From an uncultured Myxococcales bacterium (GTDB lineage: Bacteria > Myxococcota_A > UBA9042 > DTJE01), in NCBI GenBank assembly GCA_937975765.1, contig CALJUR010000098.1, positions 1 to 61,475 on the forward strand: DNA of 61,475 nt, written 5' to 3'. Every line of letters begins with the position of its first letter. The stretch's first letter is position 1. The notes beneath the pieces are model-generated. The model was not told the origin of the DNA, searched no databases, and saw nothing but the letters and a program-made list of their open reading frames with translations. Below are positions 19,682 through 27,541 of this stretch, one piece after another. The translations under genes were made by a program, and so were the position numbers.

Positions 19682-20437
19682 TCAGGAGGATCTGCGGCGG
19701 GGGGCGCCCCACCGGGTCCCGCCGGGCAGCGCCCGGACCATCGCCCCGAAGCAGAGGCGCGTGTGCAGCCACGTCATCCGGACGTTGTCCACGAACGGCC
19801 GGAAGTGTGACCGGTGTTCGCCCGGCCGGCCGTAGCGGACGCGGGTCTGCACGCCCCGGACGGGGCGGCCTGCCCAGGCGGCGCGGACCAGGACCTCGAC
19901 GTCGAAGTCCATGCGCGCGCCCATGCGAGGCAGTTCCTCGAACAGCGACAGCGGGTAGACCCGGTAGCCGCACTGGGTGTCGGTCAGCGGGTGGTGGCGG
20001 GTCTCGAGGTCGTACCAGAACATCCCGAACCGGCGGCCGAACCGGGATGACTCCGGGGCGTTGTCGTCGAAGATGCGTTCGCCGGCCAGCACGGCCGTCG
20101 GGTCCGCGCGGCAGCCGGCCAGGAAGGCGGGGATGTCGGCGGCATCGTGCTGGCCGTCGGCGTCCATCTGCAGCACGTGGGTGAATCCCATCGCGCGGGC
20201 GGTCGCGGCGCCGGTCTGCACGGCGGCGCCCTTGCCGCGGTTGCGGTCGTGGCGCACGAGGTGGACGCCGGGCAGGGCGGCCAGGGCGTCCGGGCCGCCG
20301 TCGGTCGAGCCGTCGTCCACGACGACGACGAGGGACACGTGCTGCAGCAGGGCGGCGACCACGCCGGCGACGGTGTCGCCGTTGTCGAACAGGGGGACCA
20401 GGCCGCAGGGGCGGACGCCGGGCCGGGATTCGTTCAC
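19682..20437 (-). CDS. GT2 family glycosyltransferase of the polyene cluster
   Basis: A 251-residue GT-A protein with LVPLFDNGDTV, VVDDGSTDGGP, the metal-binding MDADGQHD, and TDTQCGYRVYPLS, as in polyprenyl-phosphate/dolichyl-type GT2 enzymes. The C-terminus is basic without clear membrane helices. The start is GTG 20437, overlapping the dehydratase stop (GTGA). Aryl-polyene clusters typically contain one GT2 next to an acyltransferase, so it probably builds the sugar part of the polyene lipid. Confidence 0.85.
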   Translation of the reverse strand: MNESRPGVRPCGLVPLFDNGDTVAGVVAALLQHVSLVVVVDDGSTDGGPDALAALPGVHLVRHDRNRGKGAAVQTGAATARAMGFTHVLQMDADGQHDAADIPAFLAGCRADPTAVLAGERIFDDNAPESSRFGRRFGMFWYDLETRHHPLTDTQCGYRVYPLSLFEELPRMGARMDFDVEVLVRAAWAGRPVRGVQTRVRYGRPGEHRSHFRPFVDNVRMTWLHTRLCFGAMVRALPGGTRWGAPRRRSS

Positions 20438-20790
20438 GGGGCCCCCACGGTGACGTCCATCTCGCCGGTCGAGATTTCCGCGCGCGCGTCCGAGAACTTC
20501 CAGGCGAGGCGCGGCGACCCGGGCGCGGCCTCGATCCGGAAGGAGAGCACCGAGCCCGGCCAGACCGGGGAGGAGAACTTGACCTTCCGCAACTGGCGGA
20601 CACGCACCGGGACGCCGTAGGCGTCGGCGACCAGGTCGGCCGCCAGGCGCAACTGGGCGACGCCGGGCAGCAGCGGCGATCCAGGGAAATGCCCGTCGAA
20701 GAAGGGGGATTCGTCCGGGATGCGGACCTTGCCGGCGACGATGCCGCCGGCCGCCGCGATCTCCTGCACGTCTCGATCGGGGTGCGTCAC
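20434..20790 (-). CDS. ApeI-type 3-hydroxyacyl-ACP dehydratase (FabZ-like hotdog)
   Basis: A 118-residue hotdog protein with the active-site region SPFFDGHFPGSPLLPGVAQ (catalytic His in HFPG). It lacks the usual Glu/Asp context of housekeeping FabZ, and its length matches ApeI-like dehydratases. It would remove water from 3-hydroxyacyl-ACP to give the conjugated double bonds of a polyene. The start is GTG 20790 with GGAGG four bases upstream. A second, ApeP-type dehydratase lies at 41.4 kb. Confidence 0.85.
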   Translation of the reverse strand: MTHPDRDVQEIAAAGGIVAGKVRIPDESPFFDGHFPGSPLLPGVAQLRLAADLVADAYGVPVRVRQLRKVKFSSPVWPGSVLSFRIEAAPGSPRLAWKFSDARAEISTGEMDVTVGAP

Positions 20791-20837
20791 GCTGCCTCCG
20801 TTGCCGGGCCGGGGTTTCGCACGAACCCGGGCCCCGG

Positions 20838-23225
20838 TCAAGGTCCCAGGACCACCACCCAGTTGACCCCCAGGGGCGAGGTGCCAATCGCGACCACGGG
20901 GCCGGGAAGGCGGGCCGGGGCAGCGCCGGGGGCCCACGGGCCGCCCTGGAGGCACGCGACGACCGCCATCAGCGCGGAGGAGGCATCGGCGTACCCGGCG
21001 GCATCGACGGTGGAGAGACGGCGCGGCATGGCGTCGCCGAAGACGGCGCGAAGGGCGGAGTCCTCGCGTGCGGCCAGCGGCCCGCCGACGGGGGCGGACG
21101 CGATCGCGCAGACCTGCGATGGCGCCAGGCCCGAGCGCTGCAGGGCGTCCCGGATCGCGGCCGCCAGCGCGTCGCCGGACCCGGAGAGGCCCGCCAGGTC
21201 GCCCGGGTCGTTGGAGGCCGACCATCCCAGCACCTCGGCCAGCGGAACCGCCCCGCGCGCGGCCGCCTCGCCGGCCTCCTCCAGGACCACCATCGCGGCG
21301 CCCTCGCCGGGCACGCGTTGCCGCCAGCCGTCGCCGCCCTCGTCCGCGTCGTCCGGGGGCAGCCAGCCCGCCGCGTCGTCGTTGCGGAAGGCGCGTTCGA
21401 AGACCTCGTCGGCCGCACCGGCCACCAGCCGGCCGGCGTGTCCCAGCGCGACGGCATCCGCGGCCAGGGCCATCGCCGCGATCCCGGTCTGCGGGCCGGG
21501 GGAGATCGTGGTGCCGTGGCCCTTCAGGTACAGGGCCTGGGTCACGTATCCGGCGACGGAGTTGGCGACGCTCTCGGCGAAGCCCACGGGGTCCGCGACG
21601 TGGTCCGGCGTGGACCACACGCGCCGCATCAGCGGCTCCTCGGACGGGCCGACGTTGACGCCCATCACCAGGCCGGTCGTCTCCAGCGTCCTGGGACGCA
21701 GCGCCAGGCCGGCGCGCTCCAGCGCCTCGCGGGCCGCCAGCGTCGCGAACCGCCCGATGGGGTTCATCGGTCGCAGGTCGATGCGGCGCTCGTGCTGCCG
21801 CCAGTCGAACGGGTCCAGCAGCGCCGCCCGGTGCGACCGGCATCCGGTCGTGTCGAAGCGCGCGATCGGGCGGACCGCGGCGCCTCCCCCGGCCAGCGCC
21901 TCCCACAGGGCCTTCGCGCCAACGCCGATCGGGGTCGTCGCACCGATGCCGGTGACCACCACGCGGCGGGCCGGGGCGGGCACTGGGGTCGTACGCGCGC
22001 GGCCCGGCCGGGCCACGACGAGGGCGGCGTTGTTGCCCGAGAAGGCCAGGTTGACCTTCAGGAAGGAGTCGCCCGAGCCGGGGCGCGGCGCGGGGCCCAC
22101 GACGTCCATGTCCACGCCGGGGCGAGGGCCCGCGAAGTGCAGCGTGGGCGGGATGAAGTCCTGGTCCAGGCCCAGCACGGAGGCGGTGGCCTCCAGGACG
22201 CCCGCGGCGCCCAGCGTGTGGCCCAGGAACGACTTGGTCGAGGTGATGGGGAGGGTCGTGCCGCCCAGCATCCGTCGCAGCGCCTTGGCCTCGGCGCGGT
22301 CGTTGGCGTCGGTGCCGGTGCCGTGCGCGTTGATCGAACCCAGCTGATCCAGCGGGATGCCGGAACGGTCCACCGCCGCCTTCATCGCGCGCACCGCCCC
22401 GTCGCCCGCCGGGTCCGGTGCCGTCAGGTGGTGCGCGTCGCAGGCCAGGCCGTACGACAGGATCTCGGCCAGGGGCTTCGCGCCGCGGGCTTCGGCCGAC
22501 TCCAGCGACTCGACGACCCAGATCGCCGCGCCTTCGCCCAGGCTCATGCCGTACTCCGACGGCTGGCCCGAGAAGGGCCGGCAGGGGCCCGGCTCGGCCA
22601 TCGCCTTGACGGCCGAGAAGCCGGCCCAGGTGGTCAGGCAGACGGCGTCCGACCCGCCCGCCAGGACGATGTCCACGCGGCCGGACTGGACCAGGTCCAG
22701 GGCCTGGCCCAGGGCGTTGGTGGACGACGAGCACGCGGTGGTGACGATGACGGTCGGACCGTGCACGTGGAACGAGGCCGCCAGGGCCCTGCCCAGCGCG
22801 GAGTAGCGCAGCAGGTGGCCGGTGCGCGGGTCCATGCGGTCGCCTTCGCCCGCCAGCACGGCGCGCCACCACGCCTCGGCCGTCCGGAGACCGCCGTTGC
22901 AGGTGCCCAGCGACAGCGCGGCGCGCCGGCCGGACAGGTCCCCGGGCAGGCCGGCGGAGGCCAGAGCCCGATGCGAGGCGGCCAGTGCGAACTGGACATA
23001 CCGGTCCGGGTAGGCGGCGCCCTCGCCGGCCGGCAGGTCCCGGTCCGGGTCGAAATCCCGGACCTCGCCCCCCAGGCCGCTGCGGAAGTGCGAGGTGTCG
23101 AATGCCGTCACGGGCACGATGCCCGATCGGCCATCGAACAGGGCGTTGCGGAAGTCCTCCAGCGAGTGCCCCACCGGACTGACGATCCCGATCCCGGTCA
23201 CCACGGCGCGTTGCGTCTTGCTCAT
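20838..23225 (-). CDS. fused ketosynthase-KSQ (chain-length-factor-like) protein
   Basis: A 795-residue protein with two beta-ketoacyl synthase modules in one reading frame. Residues 1-410 form an active KS: Cys165 in TTACSSS, His301 in NAHGTGTDAND and His336 in KSFLGHTLGAAG. Residues 420-795 start again with RVVVTGIGATTPIG, but have Gln579 in SPGPQTG where the cysteine should be. They also lack both catalytic His motifs. This is the pattern of a chain-length factor or KSQ partner. Type II systems usually encode the pair as separate genes. Start ATG 23225 overlaps the radical SAM gene (ATGA). It would extend the polyene chain. Confidence 0.85.
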   Translation of the reverse strand: MSKTQRAVVTGIGIVSPVGHSLEDFRNALFDGRSGIVPVTAFDTSHFRSGLGGEVRDFDPDRDLPAGEGAAYPDRYVQFALAASHRALASAGLPGDLSGRRAALSLGTCNGGLRTAEAWWRAVLAGEGDRMDPRTGHLLRYSALGRALAASFHVHGPTVIVTTACSSSTNALGQALDLVQSGRVDIVLAGGSDAVCLTTWAGFSAVKAMAEPGPCRPFSGQPSEYGMSLGEGAAIWVVESLESAEARGAKPLAEILSYGLACDAHHLTAPDPAGDGAVRAMKAAVDRSGIPLDQLGSINAHGTGTDANDRAEAKALRRMLGGTTLPITSTKSFLGHTLGAAGVLEATASVLGLDQDFIPPTLHFAGPRPGVDMDVVGPAPRPGSGDSFLKVNLAFSGNNAALVVARPGRARTTPVPAPARRVVVTGIGATTPIGVGAKALWEALAGGGAAVRPIARFDTTGCRSHRAALLDPFDWRQHERRIDLRPMNPIGRFATLAAREALERAGLALRPRTLETTGLVMGVNVGPSEEPLMRRVWSTPDHVADPVGFAESVANSVAGYVTQALYLKGHGTTISPGPQTGIAAMALAADAVALGHAGRLVAGAADEVFERAFRNDDAAGWLPPDDADEGGDGWRQRVPGEGAAMVVLEEAGEAAARGAVPLAEVLGWSASNDPGDLAGLSGSGDALAAAIRDALQRSGLAPSQVCAIASAPVGGPLAAREDSALRAVFGDAMPRRLSTVDAAGYADASSALMAVVACLQGGPWAPGAAPARLPGPVVAIGTSPLGVNWVVVLGP

Positions 23226-24583
23226 CTGCACAGGAACTCCCACATCGGGCCGACCACTCGGCCCCGGGCATGGGCGCGCCTGACCAGCGCGGCCATCTCC
23301 TCCGAGGCCTCCTCCAGGACGAAGTTCGAACGGCGATCGGCCTCCCGGGCCAGTCGCGCCTTCAGCCACTCCGGGTCCACCGCGGGCGAGCAGTAGAACG
23401 TCGGCTGGAACAGCGGGTCGCCGGCGTCCAGGCGCCCCTCGGCAAGGGCGGTGCGGTGCAGCGGCGTTCCCGGGTAGACCCGCATCGTCATGCCCGGGAA
23501 GAAGACCGTGTCCGGCAGCGTCGCGGAGGTGGCCAGGGTCTCCTCGATCGTCCGCGGCGTCTCGCCGGGACCGCCGAACAGCAGGAAGTGCGCCCGGTGC
23601 ACGCCCGCCTCGCCCAGCGCCGCGTGCGCCGCGACGACGTCCTTCACCCGGAACGGCTTGCCGTACGCCTCCAGCACCGGGTCGGACAGCGATTCGGTGC
23701 CCAGTTCGGCATGCGTCAGGCCGGCGGCCCGCAGCAGCCGCGCATACTCGACGGTGATGCGGTGGGGCGCGATGTAGGCGGCCCACGGGATGCGCACCTT
23801 CCGGCGGATCATCGCCTCGGCCAGCGCGGTGGTGTGCGGGATGTCCAGGTTGAAGACCGAGTCCACGAAGAACAGGTAGCGCGCGCCCCCGTCCCGCAGG
23901 CGCTCGACCTCGTCCACCAGTTCCTCGACGTCCTGGCGCCGCAGGCGACGGCCCTCGACCAGCGGGTAGGTGCAGTAGCAGCACCGCATCGAGCAGCCGC
24001 GCTTGGTCTGCAGGTTCAGCATGCCGCCGAAGGCCCCGTACGCGCCGAACAGGCGCCGGGAGGCGGCCGCGTGCCCCACGGGGCCCGTCCACTTGCGCAG
24101 CGGCCTGACCGGCAGGCCCGGCCGGATCAGGCCCGGTACGCCGTGCCCGCCCGCGGCGTCGTCCGGGTCGCGGCCCTGGGCCAGGCAGTCCACCAGCAGG
24201 CGCAGGTGCTCGCCCTCGCCCACGATGCCGTAGTCGGCCGCCAGCGCGTCCATGAACTCCCGCGGGAACAGCGTGAAGGCGGAACCGCCCAGCACCAGCG
24301 GGGCCCGGGTCGCGGCCCGCACCTTCGCCACGACCCGCTGGTAGGCGGGGAGGAAGTAGTGGCCATCCGGCTTCTGGGTGTCCACGTTCCGCAGGCTGAT
24401 GCCCACCAGGTCGGGTTCGAAGGCGCGCAGGGCGTCCTCCAGCCCATCCTCGCCGTCCACGATGCAGTCCCACAACTCGATCCGGTGGTCGGGTTCCAGG
24501 GCGCGGGCGACGTACGACATCCCGATGGGAAACACCGGGTTCGGCACGCGTTCCGGGTTGGCGGAGATCAGGAAGACCTTCAC
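23222..24583 (-). CDS. B12-binding radical SAM protein of the lipid cluster
   Basis: A 453-residue protein. Residues 1-125 form a B12-binding Rossmann-like domain (PIGMSYVARALEPDH, DLVGISLRNVD, PLVLGGSAFTLFP). The base-off histidine motif DxHxxG is not present (DCIVDG). The radical SAM core starts with Cys197, Cys201 and Cys204 in RGCSMRCCYC, followed by a YLFFVDSVFNL beta strand and GGPGETPRTIEET. Such enzymes methylate or rearrange unactivated carbons in lipids and pigments. The start is GTG 24583 or GTG 24589 (GTGA overlap with the upstream gene). Position inside a KS operon implies a polyene or fatty-acyl substrate. Confidence 0.85.
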   Translation of the reverse strand: MKVFLISANPERVPNPVFPIGMSYVARALEPDHRIELWDCIVDGEDGLEDALRAFEPDLVGISLRNVDTQKPDGHYFLPAYQRVVAKVRAATRAPLVLGGSAFTLFPREFMDALAADYGIVGEGEHLRLLVDCLAQGRDPDDAAGGHGVPGLIRPGLPVRPLRKWTGPVGHAAASRRLFGAYGAFGGMLNLQTKRGCSMRCCYCTYPLVEGRRLRRQDVEELVDEVERLRDGGARYLFFVDSVFNLDIPHTTALAEAMIRRKVRIPWAAYIAPHRITVEYARLLRAAGLTHAELGTESLSDPVLEAYGKPFRVKDVVAAHAALGEAGVHRAHFLLFGGPGETPRTIEETLATSATLPDTVFFPGMTMRVYPGTPLHRTALAEGRLDAGDPLFQPTFYCSPAVDPEWLKARLAREADRRSNFVLEEASEEMAALVRRAHARGRVVGPMWEFLCR

Positions 24584-24585
24584 CG

Positions 24586-25329
24586 TCACCTCGCTCCACG
24601 GGGACCGCATTCCACGCGGACCAGCGAACCGGTCCCGGTCCCTTCCAGCACGAACGACCGGTCGAAAGGGGCCTCCTGGAAGAGGCCGTACAGGGCCTCC
24701 AGGCCGGCTCCCGGGCCGTCCATCGGCGCGGCCTCCCGCGCGATCGAGACGGGGCGCGAGCGTCCCGCCGGGTCGGGCCGGCGGCCCAGCAGGCACAGGA
24801 CGGCGCGCCCCGGGCCGGCCTCCCCCGAGACCGCGTCGTATTCGCCGGCGAACGCGAAGGCGTCCAGGGGGCCCGAGGCGATCTCGTGCACTGCGGCCGC
24901 CAGGGCAAGCAGCCCGGGAATGCCGGCCTGGATGATAGCAAAGTTGGGACCCCGACAGCCGCGCACGATCGCCAGTTCGGCACCGGCGGTCGAGGGCAAC
25001 GTGCGCGCATACGTGGCGGGGGAGGGCCGGTCCGCGATCGATGCCGCGAAGGCGAGGTCCGAGTCCAGGCTGCCCGTGGACGATCCCAGGACGACGGCCG
25101 TCGTCCCGTCGGGGTCCGGGGGGACGGCGGGCAGCAGGCCGGCGGCGCACAGGACGAAGCGGCTGGGCAGGTCCAGGCGCCCCAGGCGCGGCTGGTCCGG
25201 GAAGAAGCGGCGGGGGTCCGGGGCCGCCAGGCTGCCGTCCGGGTTCCACGCCTCGATGCCGTCCGGGCCTGCCAGGATGCGGCGGTCGGCGATCGCGACG
25301 GCGTGCAGGTAGACCGGCCGCATGCTCAT
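24586..25329 (-). CDS. short ketosynthase-like protein with Gln replacing catalytic Cys
   Basis: A 247-residue KS N-terminal-like protein. The fold is recognisable from TTAVVLGSSTGSLDSDLAF, GPNFAIIQAGIPGLLALA and DAFAFAGEYDAV. The nucleophile position reads IIQAG, so it should be catalytically dead. The C-terminal half with the HGTGT region is missing. Small KS-like or chain-length-factor-like proteins of this sort accompany active KS genes in aryl-polyene clusters. ATGA overlap with the upstream KS gene supports a heterodimer. Start ATG 25329; ATG 25323 is the alternative. Confidence 0.75.
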   Translation of the reverse strand: MSMRPVYLHAVAIADRRILAGPDGIEAWNPDGSLAAPDPRRFFPDQPRLGRLDLPSRFVLCAAGLLPAVPPDPDGTTAVVLGSSTGSLDSDLAFAASIADRPSPATYARTLPSTAGAELAIVRGCRGPNFAIIQAGIPGLLALAAAVHEIASGPLDAFAFAGEYDAVSGEAGPGRAVLCLLGRRPDPAGRSRPVSIAREAAPMDGPGAGLEALYGLFQEAPFDRSFVLEGTGTGSLVRVECGPRGAR

Positions 25330-26405
25330 CCCTCCAGCACCAGCGCCGCGTCCAGTCCGCCGAACCCCGCGTTGACCGTCAGCAGGCGGCGGGGTGCGGC
25401 GCGGCGGGTCGCGACGACGACGTCCAGGCCCGAGGTGGCGGAACCGAAGCCGGGCGTCCCGGGCAGGTAGCCTCCCCGGATCGCCAGCGCGCAGGCGACG
25501 GCCTCCAGCACGCCGCAGGCGCCCAGCGTGTGGCCGGTCGCCCCCTTCAGGCCGAACACCGGCGGGATGCCGTCCGGGAACGCCGACGCGAAGGCCGCGG
25601 CCTCCATGGCGTCGTTGGCGACGGTCGCGGTGCCGTGCCCGCAGATCCCGTCGGGGCGGCCGACGCCCTCCTCCGACAGGGCGCGCCGGATGGCCAGCGA
25701 CAGTCCCGAACCGTCGTCGCAGGGGCGCACGATCGTGAAGGCATCGCCGGCCAGCCCGCTGCCGGCCAGGCGCACGCCGGGCCGGTCGTCGAGGGCCAGC
25801 AGCACCGCGGCGGCCGCCTCGCCCAGCGACAGGCCGTCCCGGGCGTCGTCGTAGGGGCGGCACGCGGCAGGCGACATCGCCCCCAGGCACCGGAACCCGG
25901 ACACCAGGAACCCGTCCAGGCGGTCGAAGCCCAGCACCAGCGCGCGCCGTCCCCAGCCGGCGTCCAGCAGGGCGCGGGCGCGGTCGATGGCGACGGCCCC
26001 GGAGGCGCAGGCGGCCGACACCAGTTCGGCGTGGCCGCGATGGCCGGCCGCCTGCCGGACGCGCTGCAGGAAGGGCCCCAGCGCGGTCTCCCCGCCCGGG
26101 GCCAGCAGGCCGGCGATGTCGCCCTTCGTGGTGGACGCGACCAGCACCGTTTCCGGGTCGCGAAGAACGTGCGCCGGGTCCTCGCCCGCGTCCCGGCAGG
26201 CGGCCTCCAGCACGTCGCGCAGGAAGGCGGCCAGCGGGTCGCCGGGCCCGTCCCATGCGGGGTGCGGCATGCGGCCCAGGAAGGTGCCGTCCGGGTCGGC
26301 GCGCAGTCCGCCATCGCCCCGGCGCAGGGCTGCGTCGAAGGCTCCGAGGCCCGCACCCAGGGCGCTGACGACTTCCATCCCGGCGAACCGGGGGTGCACG
26401 CGCAT
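25326..26405 (-). CDS. beta-ketoacyl-ACP synthase, active
   Basis: A 359-residue KS with the complete triad: Cys133 in SAACASG, His257 in GHGTATVAND and His292 in KGATGHTLGACG. It is somewhat short for FabF (about 410) because the N-terminus is reduced. It is the first gene of the minus-strand operon; the start ATG 26405 lies about 25 bases after the predicted transcription start. It is followed by the inactive KS-like partner, so the two may form one condensing enzyme for decarboxylative elongation. Confidence 0.85.
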   Translation of the reverse strand: MRVHPRFAGMEVVSALGAGLGAFDAALRRGDGGLRADPDGTFLGRMPHPAWDGPGDPLAAFLRDVLEAACRDAGEDPAHVLRDPETVLVASTTKGDIAGLLAPGGETALGPFLQRVRQAAGHRGHAELVSAACASGAVAIDRARALLDAGWGRRALVLGFDRLDGFLVSGFRCLGAMSPAACRPYDDARDGLSLGEAAAAVLLALDDRPGVRLAGSGLAGDAFTIVRPCDDGSGLSLAIRRALSEEGVGRPDGICGHGTATVANDAMEAAAFASAFPDGIPPVFGLKGATGHTLGACGVLEAVACALAIRGGYLPGTPGFGSATSGLDVVVATRRAAPRRLLTVNAGFGGLDAALVLEG

Positions 26406-26435
26406 GCGGGATCCACCGCCGGAAGAGACGGCGCG

Positions 26436-26464
26436 ATTCTCGCCATTCGAGGCCCCGGGGGCAA
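26436..26464 (-). promoter_or_regulatory. predicted promoter of the minus-strand polyene operon
   Basis: TTGCCC (26464-26459), a 17-base spacer and GAGAAT (26441-26436). It faces away from the promoter at 26486, so the two big operons would be divergently expressed from about 80 bases. Confidence 0.45.
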
Positions 26465-26485
26465 GACCTCGCGATGCCGATCTCG

Positions 26486-26514
26486 TTGAATTCGGCCGGG
26501 GTCGCGGGTATCCT
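26486..26514 (+). promoter_or_regulatory. predicted promoter of the plus-strand polyene operon
   Basis: TTGAAT (26486-26491), a 17-base spacer and TATCCT (26509-26514), about 60 bases ahead of the GTG at 26582. It is a good match to a housekeeping promoter. Confidence 0.55.
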
Positions 26515-26581
26515 ACGCCGCGTCCTCCGGAGCCGCCCCTCACGCCTCGCGCGAGGGGAGGATCCGGTTTCTGGAGCGCCT

Positions 26582-27532
26582 GTGGGCACGGGTCGCCACT
26601 GCGTCGTCGGGCTGGGTCCGGTGGGTGCCATCCTGGCGTGTCGCCTGAAGGCCGCCGGGGAGGCCGTGGTCGCCGTCGAGTCGGGGGAGGATCGGGCCCG
26701 CGCCGTCCGCGAGTCGGGGCTGGTCCTGTCCGGCGAGTCGCCGGAGCAGGTGTTCCCGGATGCGGTGCGCGACGGCGTCGAGGCGGCCCGCGGGGACGGC
26801 CCCTTCGACACCGTCTTCATCTGCGTGAAGGCGAACGACCTGCGGACCCTGGTGCCGACCCTTCCCGCCGTCGTCGGCCCGGACACCACGGTGGTCAGCC
26901 TGCAGAACGGGATGGGGCTGGAGGACGAACTGCTGCCGGCCGCGGGACCCGGTCGGCTGGTGCGCGGCGTCGTCAACTTCGCCGGCCGCCTGGAGGCGCC
27001 GGGCCACGTCAGCCAGACCTTCTTCCAGCCGCCGAACCGGGTGGGCGGGTACGACGCCGAGGCCGCGCGGCGGGCAGGCGAGGTTGCTGCCCTGATGACC
27101 CGGGCGGGGCTTCGCACCGAGGTCGCGGGCGACATCCAGGCATACGTGTGGCGCAAGGTCGTGCACCTGGCCATCCTGGCGCCGGTCTGCGCCCTGACCC
27201 GCATGAACATGCGGACCGCGCTGTCGCACAAGGAACTGCGCCGGTTGAGCCAGGGGCTGCTGACGGAGTGCATCGCCGTCGGGGAGCGGCTGGGATACGA
27301 CTGTGGCAACGGCTTCTTCGAGACGTCGATGCGGTACGTGCTGGAGGCCGGCGACCACCCGCCGTCGATGCTGATCGACGTGCTGCGCGGGAGGCCCACC
27401 GAGGTTTCCTACATCAACGGCAAGGTGGTGGAGGCAGCCGACCGCCTGGGGGTCGAGGTGCCGCTGAATCGCGCCATCTGCGCGCTGGTGCAGGCGATGG
27501 AGGCCGGGCGTCCGCACGCCGTGCACCCGTAG
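26582..27532 (+). CDS. ketopantoate reductase-like 2-oxoacid reductase
   Basis: A 316-residue protein. The N-terminal Rossmann motif is VVGLGPVGAILACRL and the C-terminal ApbA/PanE domain contains YVWRKVVHLAILAPVCALTR (Lys is the expected catalytic residue). The family reduces 2-oxo acids with NADPH; besides ketopantoate, some members act as D-2-hydroxyacid dehydrogenases. It leads an operon of a 2-hydroxyacyl-CoA dehydratase, its activator and an acyl-CoA synthetase, so production of an (R)-2-hydroxy acid starter is a reasonable inference. The start is GTG 26582 with GGAG six bases upstream; the longer frame to 26474 would overlap the promoter. Confidence 0.8.
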   Translation: MGTGRHCVVGLGPVGAILACRLKAAGEAVVAVESGEDRARAVRESGLVLSGESPEQVFPDAVRDGVEAARGDGPFDTVFICVKANDLRTLVPTLPAVVGPDTTVVSLQNGMGLEDELLPAAGPGRLVRGVVNFAGRLEAPGHVSQTFFQPPNRVGGYDAEAARRAGEVAALMTRAGLRTEVAGDIQAYVWRKVVHLAILAPVCALTRMNMRTALSHKELRRLSQGLLTECIAVGERLGYDCGNGFFETSMRYVLEAGDHPPSMLIDVLRGRPTEVSYINGKVVEAADRLGVEVPLNRAICALVQAMEAGRPHAVHP

Positions 27533-27541
27533 GGGTCTTCC

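Noticed and set aside
26582..27532. Genuine pantothenate synthesis gene (panE)
   Set aside because: No panB or panC nearby, and the gene is operonic with 2-hydroxyacyl-CoA dehydratase genes. A related 2-oxoacid reductase is more likely, though panE cannot be excluded.
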